A stretch of 12,136 bases of DNA from Alphaproteobacteria bacterium (lineage in GTDB: Bacteria; Pseudomonadota; Alphaproteobacteria; Rickettsiales; UBA8987): assembly GCA_023269645.1 (NCBI GenBank), contig JAHFPR010000032.1, forward strand, positions 1 through 12,136, read 5' to 3'. Within the stretch, counting starts at the first letter, position 1. Each line of letters opens with the position of its first letter. Of the stretch, positions 6,501 to 12,136 are shown in pieces. The notes beneath the pieces are model-generated. The model was not told the DNA's origin, ran no database searches, and saw only the letters and a program-made list of their open reading frames with translations. A program made the translations under genes and the position numbers.

Positions 6501-6776
6501 ATGGAAATCACCTACGATACTACCAAGGACGAGGCCAATATAGCCAAGCATGGCGTAAGTCTGGCGGAGGCGGAGAACTTCGATTGGAGGAACGCGCAGT
6601 TTACCATAGATTCCCGGCAGGATTATGGAGAGGCGCGTACCGTAGCTGTAGGAAATCTGCGTAACTGCCTCCATGTGCTGGTCTATACCCAGCGCAAAGG
6701 TGAATTTCGTATCATCAGTTTAAGAAAAGCCAATGAGCGTGAAAGGAGGCGTTATGAGCAGAAAAAAGAAATATAG
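6501..6776 (+). CDS. brnT: BrnT family toxin (ribonuclease)
   Basis: BrnT is a RelE-fold endoribonuclease toxin of the BrnT-BrnA type II system. It inhibits growth by cutting RNA and is held inactive by BrnA. The 91 residues match the family length and pattern: an N-terminal EITYDTTKDEANIAKHGVSL segment, a central SRQDYGEARTVAVG, VYTQRKGEFRIISLRKA, and a C-terminal ERERRRYE. The conserved arginines of these segments are present. An upstream in-frame TTG at 6468 would add 11 residues that are not family-like and coincide with the -35 box, so ATG 6501 is preferred. It overlaps brnA by 23 nt. Confidence 0.92.
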   Translation: MEITYDTTKDEANIAKHGVSLAEAENFDWRNAQFTIDSRQDYGEARTVAVGNLRNCLHVLVYTQRKGEFRIISLRKANERERRRYEQKKEI

Positions 6777-7053
6777 GGGTACGGTTGAGGAGGATAATAT
6801 TGATGAACTGCCGGAATCCTTCTGGGAAAATGCTGAACCAGGACATATTTTTCTCCCGAAAATTCTCGGCAAGGAAAATGCCGAAAAACTGATGAGCGGC
6901 AAGGTAGGCCGCCCCCGCGCACTTGATCCTAAACAGCCGGTTAAACTTCGGCTGGATAGCGATGTACTGGCTTTCTTGCGTTCGACCGGTAAAGGCTGGC
7001 AGACGCGGGTGAACAAGGCACTGCGCGAGCTTATGGAAAAAGGCGCATTGTAA
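6754..7053 (+). CDS. brnA: BrnA family antitoxin
   Basis: BrnA neutralises BrnT and, with it, represses the brnTA promoter. The 99-residue protein has an N-terminal BrnT-interacting region. Its C-terminal domain begins at about GRPRALDPKQPVKLRLDSDV and continues with FLRSTGKGWQTRVNKALREL, the ribbon-helix-helix-like DNA-binding part of the family. ATG 6754 is preceded by a near-perfect AAAGGAGG (6742-6749), so it is chosen over ATG 6733. The stop lies only 5 nt before rodA, and no terminator or promoter separates them, so brnA and rodA are probably on one transcript. Confidence 0.9.
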   Translation: MSRKKKYRGTVEEDNIDELPESFWENAEPGHIFLPKILGKENAEKLMSGKVGRPRALDPKQPVKLRLDSDVLAFLRSTGKGWQTRVNKALRELMEKGAL

Positions 7054-7058
7054 GCATC

Positions 7059-8195
7059 ATGCCACGAAGCTACAGCAGTTCCGCCCGCAAGGACGATCTC
7101 GTCATTCTCCGCAAGGTTCAGGGGTTGCCCTGGGGATTTCTGGGGATGATGACGGCTATTGCCTGTTTTGGATTCCTGATGCTTTATTCCGTGGCGCAGG
7201 GGAATTTCGACCCGTGGGCTTCCCGGCAGATGGTGCGCTTCGCCATCGCCATTCCACTGATGCTGGTGGTGGCGGTGATGGATATTCGGCTGTGGTATCA
7301 GTATGCCTGGCTAGCATTCCTCGCGGGGGCGGGGCTGCTGGTGCTGACGCTCATCATGGGGAAAATCGGCGGGCTGGGGGCGCAGCGGTGGCTTTCCATC
7401 GGCGGCCTGCAGTTCCAGCCTGCGGAAGTGGCGAAAATCGGACTGGCACTGGCTATCGCGCGCTATTACCACCGCATCCATCCGGAGAATGTGGGGCGGC
7501 TGCGCACCCTCATCGTGCCCGGCCTACTGATTGCGGTGACGGCAGCACTGGTGCTGAAACAACCGAACCTCGGCATGGCACTCATCATCATTTCCTCCGG
7601 CGGCATCACGCTGTTTTTAAGCGGCGTGAGCTGGAAAAAATTTGCGGTGGCGGGGGTGCTGGCGGTGGCCGCGCTGCCGCTGGTGTGGAGCCATATGCAC
7701 GGCTACCAGAAACAGCGGGTGCTGACTTTCCTCAATCCCTCAAGCGATCCGCTCGGCGCGGGGTATAACATCATCCAGTCGGAAATCGCGATCGGCTCCG
7801 GCGGGTTCTGGGGCAAGGGTTTCCTGAAGGGCACACAGAGCCAGCTCAGCTTCATTCCGGAGAAACATACGGATTTCATCTTCTCCACCGTGGCGGAGGA
7901 ATGGGGCTTCGTGGGCGGGCTGGCGGTGATTATCATGTATGGCGCGCTGGTGATAAGCGGGCTGTTCATCGCCATGCGCAGCCACAGTATGTTCGGGCGA
8001 TTGCTCGCCGCCGGGCTGATGGCGCAGATGTTCATGCACGTATTCATCAATATCGGCATGGTGATGGGAATGCTGCCGGTGGTGGGCGTGCCGCTGCCGC
8101 TGCTCTCCTACGGCGGAACCAGTTTAATCAGCACGGTGGTGGGACTGGGATTTATTCTGAATGTGCATATCCACCGGGATATGAAGTTCAGTTAG
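7059..8195 (+). CDS. rodA: RodA, SEDS peptidoglycan glycosyltransferase
   Basis: RodA polymerises lipid II into glycan strands during cell elongation and works as a pair with PBP2. The 378 residues include about ten membrane helices, the normal size and topology. The segment GFLKGTQSQLSFIPEKHTDF followed by IFSTVAEEWGF is the SEDS/RodA signature. D272 in KHTDF corresponds to the essential catalytic aspartate of the family. The C-terminal segment VVGVPLPLLSYGGTS is also conserved. The gene is intact. Its start has no strong ribosome binding site of its own and follows brnA by 5 nt. In related clusters rodA usually lies directly behind mrdA; here two toxin-antitoxin modules intervene. Expression must come from read-through from mrdA, from the toxin-antitoxin promoters, or from an unseen promoter. 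Confidence 0.97.
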   Translation: MPRSYSSSARKDDLVILRKVQGLPWGFLGMMTAIACFGFLMLYSVAQGNFDPWASRQMVRFAIAIPLMLVVAVMDIRLWYQYAWLAFLAGAGLLVLTLIMGKIGGLGAQRWLSIGGLQFQPAEVAKIGLALAIARYYHRIHPENVGRLRTLIVPGLLIAVTAALVLKQPNLGMALIIISSGGITLFLSGVSWKKFAVAGVLAVAALPLVWSHMHGYQKQRVLTFLNPSSDPLGAGYNIIQSEIAIGSGGFWGKGFLKGTQSQLSFIPEKHTDFIFSTVAEEWGFVGGLAVIIMYGALVISGLFIAMRSHSMFGRLLAAGLMAQMFMHVFINIGMVMGMLPVVGVPLPLLSYGGTSLISTVVGLGFILNVHIHRDMKFS

Positions 8196-8198
8196 GGC

Positions 8199-8228
8199 TT
8201 GCAGATGTGTACCTTATGTGGTACACAT
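8199..8228 (+). promoter_or_regulatory. Promoter with overlapping operator for the third module
   Basis: ATGTGTACC (8205-8213) and GGTACACAT (8220-8228) are exact inverted repeats with a 6-nt spacer. A weak -35 box TTGCAG (8199-8204) lies just upstream, and 17 bp later TACACA (8222-8227) could serve as the -10. The operator would therefore cover the promoter, as expected for antitoxin autorepression. It starts 4 nt after the rodA stop. Confidence 0.6.
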
Positions 8229-8241
8229 TAAGAGATGGGTT

Positions 8242-8604
8242 ATGGGAAAGGTATTAAAAATTCTTCCTGCCCAATTTTTTCGGACCACTGCGGGCAATGA
8301 ACCTGTCCGTGAATGGTTCAAGGAATTGGATAGGGAAGACCGTTTTATCGTGGGTGATGCCGTGTGTACGGTTGAGTACGGCTGGCCTGTTGGAATGCCG
8401 GTGTGCCGATCGCTTGCGGGGTACAAAGACCTGTGGGAAGTTCGCGCTACAATAACGCATGGCCGGATTGCGCGGGTCATTTTTTATGTAAAGAATGGCG
8501 AAATGATCCTGTTGCATGGCTTTATAAAGAAAACCCGAAAAACACCGCAAAGTGATTTGGATATAGCAGTAAAACGCAAGAAGGAGCATGAGAAACATGG
8601 CTAA
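8242..8604 (+). CDS. Type II toxin, phage Gp49/HigB-like RelE/ParE family
   Basis: A 120-residue RelE/ParE-superfamily toxin of the phage-derived Gp49-like (HigB) group. The family core is visible: GNEPVREWFKELDREDR near residue 18, then GMPVCRSLAGYKDLWEVRA and RVIFYVKNGEMILLHGFIKK, with the C-terminal helix SDLDIAVKRKKEHE. The R-LWEVR, RVIFY and LLHGFxKKxxKTP pattern is typical. The ATG at 8242 is preceded by AAGAG. A GTG at 8218 would add eight residues but lies inside the operator, so it is rejected. The toxin-before-antitoxin order and an 8-nt overlap with the next gene fit a HigBA-type pair. Confidence 0.87.
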   Translation: MGKVLKILPAQFFRTTAGNEPVREWFKELDREDRFIVGDAVCTVEYGWPVGMPVCRSLAGYKDLWEVRATITHGRIARVIFYVKNGEMILLHGFIKKTRKTPQSDLDIAVKRKKEHEKHG

Positions 8605-8881
8605 AAACCCACATACAGGCTCATTTTTTGATGATTTCCTGAAAGCAGAGGGCATCTATGAAGCCTGTACCGCTGCCGCTTTGAAAAAAGTGCTGGCATG
8701 GCAAATCGAGCAGGAAATGGAAAAGAAACACATTACCAAAACGGCGATGGCAAGCCGCATGAAAACCAGCCGTTCGCAGCTCGACAGATTGCTTGATCCC
8801 GAAAAAACGGGTGTATCCCTGGAAACCATGCAGCGCGCGGCGGCGGTAGTCGGGCGGGAGTTGCGAGTGGAGTTGATTTAG
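8597..8881 (+). CDS. XRE/HTH antitoxin of HigA type
   Basis: A 94-residue antitoxin partner of the preceding toxin. It begins AKNPHTGSFFDDFLKAEGIY, the common start of this antitoxin group. A helix-turn-helix follows (about residues 46-85): ITKTAMASRMKTSRSQLDRL, then LDPEKTGVSLETMQRAAAVV. An ATG at 8588 adds three residues, but AAGGAG (8581-8586) is only 1 nt from it and 10 nt from ATG 8597, so 8597 is preferred. It overlaps the toxin by 8 nt and ends tail to tail with the minus-strand XRE gene, overlapping it by 4 nt. Confidence 0.88.
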   Translation: MAKNPHTGSFFDDFLKAEGIYEACTAAALKKVLAWQIEQEMEKKHITKTAMASRMKTSRSQLDRLLDPEKTGVSLETMQRAAAVVGRELRVELI

Positions 8882-9120
8882 GTTTGCTTTCCAGAAAATA
8901 AATCACGGACATCCACTTCCAGTGCCACCGCCAGCCGATACAGTGCCTCCAGCTCCATCTGATACTTGCCGAGTTCGTAGTAATCCAGCCGTTTTACGGA
9001 AATACCCGTTTGCCGTGAAAGTTTGGTAAGGGGAAGCCTGCGGTTGGTGCGCAGGCGGCGGATGTTCAAGCCGATGGTTTTCTGGAGCGTTCTTAAATCC
9101 TGTGTGCGTGCTTCTGGCAT
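8878..9120 (-). CDS. Small XRE family transcriptional regulator
   Basis: An 80-residue protein that is almost entirely one helix-turn-helix domain (about residues 15-73). It shows IGLNIRRLRTNRRLPLTKLS, then QTGISVKRLDYYELGKYQME, and ends LYRLAVALEVDVRDLF, the standard XRE/lambda-Cro pattern. It has a good ribosome binding site, AAGGGAGA, 6 nt before the ATG. No toxin or other partner lies next to it in the same orientation. It is either a stand-alone regulator or an orphan antitoxin left from a decayed module. Its target is unknown. The palindromic 9154-9348 region lies directly upstream and could hold its control sites. Confidence 0.8.
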   Translation of the reverse strand: MPEARTQDLRTLQKTIGLNIRRLRTNRRLPLTKLSRQTGISVKRLDYYELGKYQMELEALYRLAVALEVDVRDLFSGKQT

Positions 9121-9153
9121 GGTGATTCTCCCTTCCGGTTGGTGTTGTCAGGA

Positions 9154-9348
9154 GCTTAGAACCACGTCAAATGCGTGTGGGCTTATTCCCTGCAAGCAGG
9201 TGTTGTATTCACCCGCTCCCGACAGAAGGGATTGCGCTCTGTTGTCATGCCGTCTTTATGACGGCATCCGGACCCCGTCATAAAGACGGGGTGACAAAGC
9301 ACAAAAACCCCTCTGCGGGAGGGAAGTCCGATTTGAGCGGTTCTAAGC
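9154..9348. repeat. Imperfect ~195-bp palindrome with a TTGTCA...TGACAA core
   Basis: GCTTAGAACC (9154-9163) and GGTTCTAAGC (9339-9348) are exact inverted repeats, and sequence inside them continues to match in diverged form. The core 9242-9297 is a structured element with ends TTGTCA and TGACAA. Its two hairpins are ATGCCGTC-TTTAT-GACGGCAT (9247-9267, extending outward) and CCCCGTC-ATAAA-GACGGGG (9273-9291). The two halves also pair with each other. The whole gap 9121-9570 holds only this, the RpoH-like promoter and the repeat at 9443-9548; the small open frames across it look like chance. Confidence 0.6.
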
Positions 9349-9393
9349 ACCTGCAGGCACTCTACCATAACAGCGGCGGAATACAAGCCGCCC

Positions 9394-9421
9394 CTTGAAA
9401 CTGCTGAAATACCACCTATAT
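9394..9421 (+). promoter_or_regulatory. Candidate RpoH (heat-shock) promoter of htpG
   Basis: CTTGAAA (9394-9400) followed after 14 bp by CCTATAT (9415-9421) resembles the RpoH consensus of proteobacteria, in which a CTTGAA -35 box is paired with a C-rich/TAT -10 box. htpG is a classic RpoH target. The transcript would start near 9428, giving a leader of about 140 nt that contains the cloverleaf-like repeat. Confidence 0.6.
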
Positions 9422-9442
9422 CCATGACAGAATGACGTAATC

Positions 9443-9548
9443 CGTCATGCCCTGAATTTGCGAAGCAAATTCTAGGAGCATCCATCTCGCCACCAATTCG
9501 TTGCACAATGGATCGCCCTAGAATCGCTATGCGATTCAGGCGATGACG
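9443..9548. repeat. Cloverleaf-like repeat in the htpG leader
   Basis: The outer arms CGTCATGCCCTGAAT (9443-9457) and ATTCAGGCGATGACG (9534-9548) are near-perfect inverted repeats. Within them are a hairpin GAATTTGC-GAA-GCAAATTC (9454-9472), a central stem TTCTAGG with CCTAGAA (9470-9476, 9517-9523) that continues as ATCCAT with ATGGAT (9480-9485, 9508-9513), and a hairpin GAATCGC-TAT-GCGATTC (9521-9537). The central loop contains CAA-TTCG-TTG. Some stems share bases and would compete. It ends 22 nt before the htpG ATG. ATGACGTA occurs on both sides (9432-9439, 9543-9550). Confidence 0.75.
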
Positions 9549-9570
9549 TATAAATGAAAAGGAAAAAAAT

Positions 9571-11490
9571 ATGCCAGCCCACGCACACGCAACGCTCGCT
9601 ACCCCCGAAACGCACAAGTTCGATGCGGAGGTGGATAAGATTTTCCATCTCGTCATCCATGCGCTGTATGAGAAGAAGGATATTTTCCTGCGCGAGCTGA
9701 TTTCCAACGCGTCGGATGCCTGCGACAAGCTCCGCTACAAGGCGATTTCCAAGCCGGAGCTGATCGCGGATAACCCCCATTTCCGCATCACCCTTCAAGC
9801 CGATGCCGAGGCGAAAACCCTCACCATTTCCGATAACGGCACGGGCATGACGAAGCAGGAGCTGGTGGATAATCTGGGAACCATTGCGCGTTCCGGCACG
9901 CAGAATTTCATCAAGCGTATGACGGGCGATTCTAAAAAAGACGCGCAGCTTATCGGCCAGTTCGGTGTGGGTTTTTATTCCAGCTTCATGGTGGCGAATA
10001 ACGTGCGCGTGATTTCCCGCGCGGCGGGGCAGAAGAAAACGCACATCTGGGAATCCGAGGGCAAAAACTCCTACACCGTGCGCGAGGCCGAGGAAATCCG
10101 CCCGGAACGCGGAACCACCATCATCCTCGAAATGCAGGACGACGCGCTGGAATTCCTGGATCGCTACCGGCTGGAGCACATCGTGCAGACCTATTCCAAC
10201 CATATCGGCTTCGATATTTTCCTGGCGAATAAAGACGGCACGGAAATCAAGCTGAACGAGGGAACCGCCCTGTGGCAGAAGCCGAAATCCGAAATCGCGC
10301 CGGAGCAATATACCGAGTTCTACCGCGCCATCAGCCACCTGACGCAGGACGAGCCGTGGCTCACGCTGCATACCAAAGCGGAGGGGCAAATTTCCTACAC
10401 CAGCCTGCTGTTCGTGCCCTCCGCCAAGCCGTTCAATCTGTATCATCCGGACAGGCTCACCGAGGTGAAGCTCTACATCAAGCGCGTGTTCATCGCGGAT
10501 AACGCGCTGGAGATTATCCCGCGCTGGCTGCGGTTTCTGCGTGGCGTGGTGGATGCGGAAGACCTGCCGCTCAACATCAGTCGGGAGACGATTCAAAACA
10601 ATCGAACAGTGTTCAAAATCCGCCAGTCACTCATTAAAAAGGTGCTCGCGGAGCTTGGAAAAAAATCGGAATCCGAGCCGGAAAATTACGAAAAATTCTG
10701 GGCGAATTTCGGCGCGGTTATCAAGGAAGGATTGTGCGACCAGTTCGAGCGGCGCGACGATGTGCTGGAAATCTGCCGCTTCCGCAGCACCGCTTCCGGC
10801 GATAAAACCACCAGCCTGAAAGATTACGCAGTGCGGATGAAGCCGGAGCAAAAGGCCATTTATTTCATCACCGGCGAGGCGGATTCCATCGCCAGCAGCC
10901 CGCAGCTTGAGGGCTTCAAAAAGCGCGGCATCGAGGTGCTGCTGCTCACCGATAGCGTGGATCAGTTCTGGGTGAACGTGCTGCACAGCTATAAGGAAAT
11001 TGACCTCAAATCCGTGACGCAGACGGATGGCACGGCGTTTGCCGAGAAGCCGGAGCAGGGCGATGCGGCGGAGCAGGCCGCGCCGGAAACCGCCGAACCC
11101 GCGCATATCGGCGCGCATAACGCGGGCGAGCTGCTGGTGTTTATCCTCAACACGCTGGGCGATGCCGCCGTGCGCGATGTGCGCACCACGCGGATTCTCA
11201 CGGAAAGCCCGGTGTGCCTGAGCGTGCCGGAAGGGGGCATGGACATCCGCCTGGAACGCTTCATGTACGAGAACAAACAGCTTGCGAAAATCTCCCCGAA
11301 AATCCTGCAGGTGAATCCGGAGCACCCCATCATCCTGAAAATGGCGGACGACCTCGCGGCAGGCGCGGACAAGGCGAAACTCGCCGACACCGCACATCTG
11401 CTGTTTGCCATCGCCAACGTCGCTGCGGGTGAGCCGATTCCGGATATTGCGGGGTTTACGCGGCGGATGAATGGGTTGCTTGGCGGGTAA
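9571..11490 (+). CDS. htpG: Chaperone protein HtpG (Hsp90)
   Basis: HtpG is the bacterial Hsp90, a cytosolic ATP-driven dimeric chaperone that remodels client proteins late in folding, often after DnaK. At 639 residues it is of normal length. The N-terminal GHKL ATPase domain (about 12-235) has all its motifs: the helix RELISNASDA with E42 and N46, the D88-N-G-T-G-M motif, NLGTIARSGT (about 101-110), and the GQFGVGF lid segment (129-135). The middle domain includes NISRET near residue 335, with an arginine at 338 that in the family contacts ATP. An Ala/Glu/Pro-rich stretch (about 490-515) precedes the C-terminal dimerisation domain. AAAAGGAAAA (9557-9566) serves as the ribosome binding site. 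It stands alone, with a heat-shock-like promoter. Confidence 0.98.
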   Translation: MPAHAHATLATPETHKFDAEVDKIFHLVIHALYEKKDIFLRELISNASDACDKLRYKAISKPELIADNPHFRITLQADAEAKTLTISDNGTGMTKQELVDNLGTIARSGTQNFIKRMTGDSKKDAQLIGQFGVGFYSSFMVANNVRVISRAAGQKKTHIWESEGKNSYTVREAEEIRPERGTTIILEMQDDALEFLDRYRLEHIVQTYSNHIGFDIFLANKDGTEIKLNEGTALWQKPKSEIAPEQYTEFYRAISHLTQDEPWLTLHTKAEGQISYTSLLFVPSAKPFNLYHPDRLTEVKLYIKRVFIADNALEIIPRWLRFLRGVVDAEDLPLNISRETIQNNRTVFKIRQSLIKKVLAELGKKSESEPENYEKFWANFGAVIKEGLCDQFERRDDVLEICRFRSTASGDKTTSLKDYAVRMKPEQKAIYFITGEADSIASSPQLEGFKKRGIEVLLLTDSVDQFWVNVLHSYKEIDLKSVTQTDGTAFAEKPEQGDAAEQAAPETAEPAHIGAHNAGELLVFILNTLGDAAVRDVRTTRILTESPVCLSVPEGGMDIRLERFMYENKQLAKISPKILQVNPEHPIILKMADDLAAGADKAKLADTAHLLFAIANVAAGEPIPDIAGFTRRMNGLLGG

Positions 11491-11576
11491 CTGTCACCCC
11501 GGCCAGTTTTTCCTTATGAAGGGCTGGCCGGGGTCTGGTTTTGTAGACCGGATGCCGTCATACGACGGCACGACAG
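11491..11576. repeat. Structured repeat directly after htpG, possible terminator
   Basis: It begins at the base after the htpG stop. The ends CTGTC and GACAG are inverted. A perfect 10-bp GC stem, CCCCGGCCAG (11497-11506) with CTGGCCGGGG (11524-11533), encloses a 17-nt loop that contains TTTCCTTATGAAGGG, the string also found at 921-935. GGTCT and AGACC (11532-11536, 11545-11549) form a competing small stem. A third hairpin is TGCCGTC-ATAC-GACGGCA (11553-11570). The first stem may help end htpG transcription, although the T-run after it is short. Confidence 0.7.
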
Positions 11577-11581
11577 GTTTT

Positions 11582-11607
11582 GTCATTCCCGCGAAAGCGG
11601 GAATGAC
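11582..11607. repeat. Perfect hairpin with GAAA loop
   Basis: GTCATTCCCGC (11582-11592) and GCGGGAATGAC (11597-11607) pair perfectly around a GAAA tetraloop. It carries the GTCAT/ATGAC ends seen in the other intergenic elements and may be a minimal member of that group. Confidence 0.8.
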
Positions 11608-11697
11608 GGGTTGTTGAAATCAGGACAGTAGCCCCCCCAATATTCCCGGTTGCAGGATGCGCCTCGGTGGGGTATGGCTGTTAGCGGGGAGATGGCT

Positions 11698-12136
11698 ATG
11701 CCACTATTGCGCTATGCGGAAAGACCGGGCACGGCGGGCAATGATGCGCTCGCGGGAACTTTGCGCGTCGTCCTTTTCGGCGAAGGCGGCAACGATACGC
11801 TCTCCCCAGCCCCCGATCAGCATAATGTGTTCCTCATCGGCGGCTCCGGTAATGATACCTATAATGTTCCGGCAGGGAGTTCGGCGGTAATTGCCGATCT
11901 TGGCAATTCTTTCGGCGATAAGGCCAACCTGCTGGGTATGTTCTTCGGGGATACGGAATTCGCCATTGTTGATGGCAGGCATCTGCTGGTGTCCGACACG
12001 GTATCGGCGATGAAGGTACTGATACTGAACTGGCTCGACCCGTTAAGCAGGATCGAAACCATCCGGCTTGCGGATACCACCCTCAGCCCTGCGACGCTCG
12101 CCGCAAGCATCGGGAACAACCCGAACTTCCTCGGCA
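11698..12136 (+). CDS. RTX-type calcium-binding repeat protein (partial, runs off window)
   Basis: The frame stays open from 11632 to the window end, so the 3' part is missing. I start it at ATG 11698 because GGGGAG (11686-11691) lies 6 nt upstream; in-frame ATGs at 11674 and 11692 are alternatives. Three hemolysin-type nonapeptide motifs are visible: GTAGNDALA (residues 11-19), GEGGNDTLS (28-36) and GGSGNDTYN (48-56). These bind calcium outside the cell in proteins sent through type I secretion. A later segment, RIETIRLADTTLSPATL, resembles the IExIRFADGTxL stretches found between such repeat blocks. There is no N-terminal signal peptide, as expected for type I substrates. The enzyme or adhesin domain, if any, would be beyond the window, so the function is unknown. 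Confidence 0.78.
   Translation, partial: MPLLRYAERPGTAGNDALAGTLRVVLFGEGGNDTLSPAPDQHNVFLIGGSGNDTYNVPAGSSAVIADLGNSFGDKANLLGMFFGDTEFAIVDGRHLLVSDTVSAMKVLILNWLDPLSRIETIRLADTTLSPATLAASIGNNPNFLG

Noticed and set aside
9171..9398. Small plus-strand open frames in the 9121-9570 gap
   Set aside because: They translate the palindromic repeats and have no ribosome binding site or family resemblance.
9443..9548. tRNA gene, because of the cloverleaf-like pairing
   Set aside because: There is no anticodon arm or conserved T-loop sequence, the stem lengths are wrong, and the outer stem is 15 bp.
9472..10596. Minus-strand open frame of 374 codons opposite htpG
   Set aside because: It has His/Arg/Leu-rich shadow composition and lies fully over the clearly coding start of htpG.

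Overview
The window looks like the chromosome of an alphaproteobacterium. The evidence is a phasin of the alphaproteobacterial type, an mreB-mreC-mreD-mrdA-rodA cell-elongation cluster with alphaproteobacterial-style proteins, a GC-rich core, and intergenic spaces filled with short palindromic repeats. I cannot name the genus. Everything here is read from sequence without any database search.

Layout. Positions 1-217 hold no callable gene. They contain a perfect 23-bp palindrome and a good sigma70-type promoter for a phasin gene (218-682), which ends at a rho-independent terminator (711-743). A structured repeat (834-950) and a run of 7-bp tandem repeats (957-991) lead into mreB (992-2032). 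A perfect 34-bp inverted repeat built from 8-bp units separates mreB from mreC (2169-3206). A second structured repeat separates mreC from mreD (3350-3886). mreD overlaps mrdA, which encodes PBP2 (3876-5738).

In this cluster rodA would normally follow mrdA directly. Here 1.3 kb of toxin-antitoxin DNA lies between them: a HigB2/RelE-type toxin with a NadS-like HTH antitoxin (5804-6441), then brnT-brnA (6501-7053). rodA (7059-8195) starts 5 nt after brnA and has no obvious promoter of its own. Immediately after rodA comes a third module, a Gp49/HigB-type toxin with an XRE antitoxin (8242-8881). A lone XRE regulator follows on the minus strand (8878-9120), tail to tail with the antitoxin. The gene pair that encodes the elongasome synthase (RodA plus PBP2) is therefore split, and rodA is flanked by toxin-antitoxin modules on both sides.

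Positions 9121-9570 are non-coding and unusually structured. They contain an imperfect palindrome of about 195 bp, a heat-shock-type (RpoH) promoter candidate, and a cloverleaf-like repeat that would lie inside the 5' leader of htpG (Hsp90, 9571-11490). Two more structured repeats follow htpG. The window ends inside a protein with RTX-type calcium-binding repeats (11698 to the edge).

Working together: MreB, MreC, MreD, PBP2 and RodA form the Rod complex that builds the lateral cell wall. The toxin-antitoxin modules are self-regulating accessory cassettes. The main points worth a second look are the placement of these cassettes, the family of TGTCA...TGACA structured repeats, and the repeat in the htpG leader.
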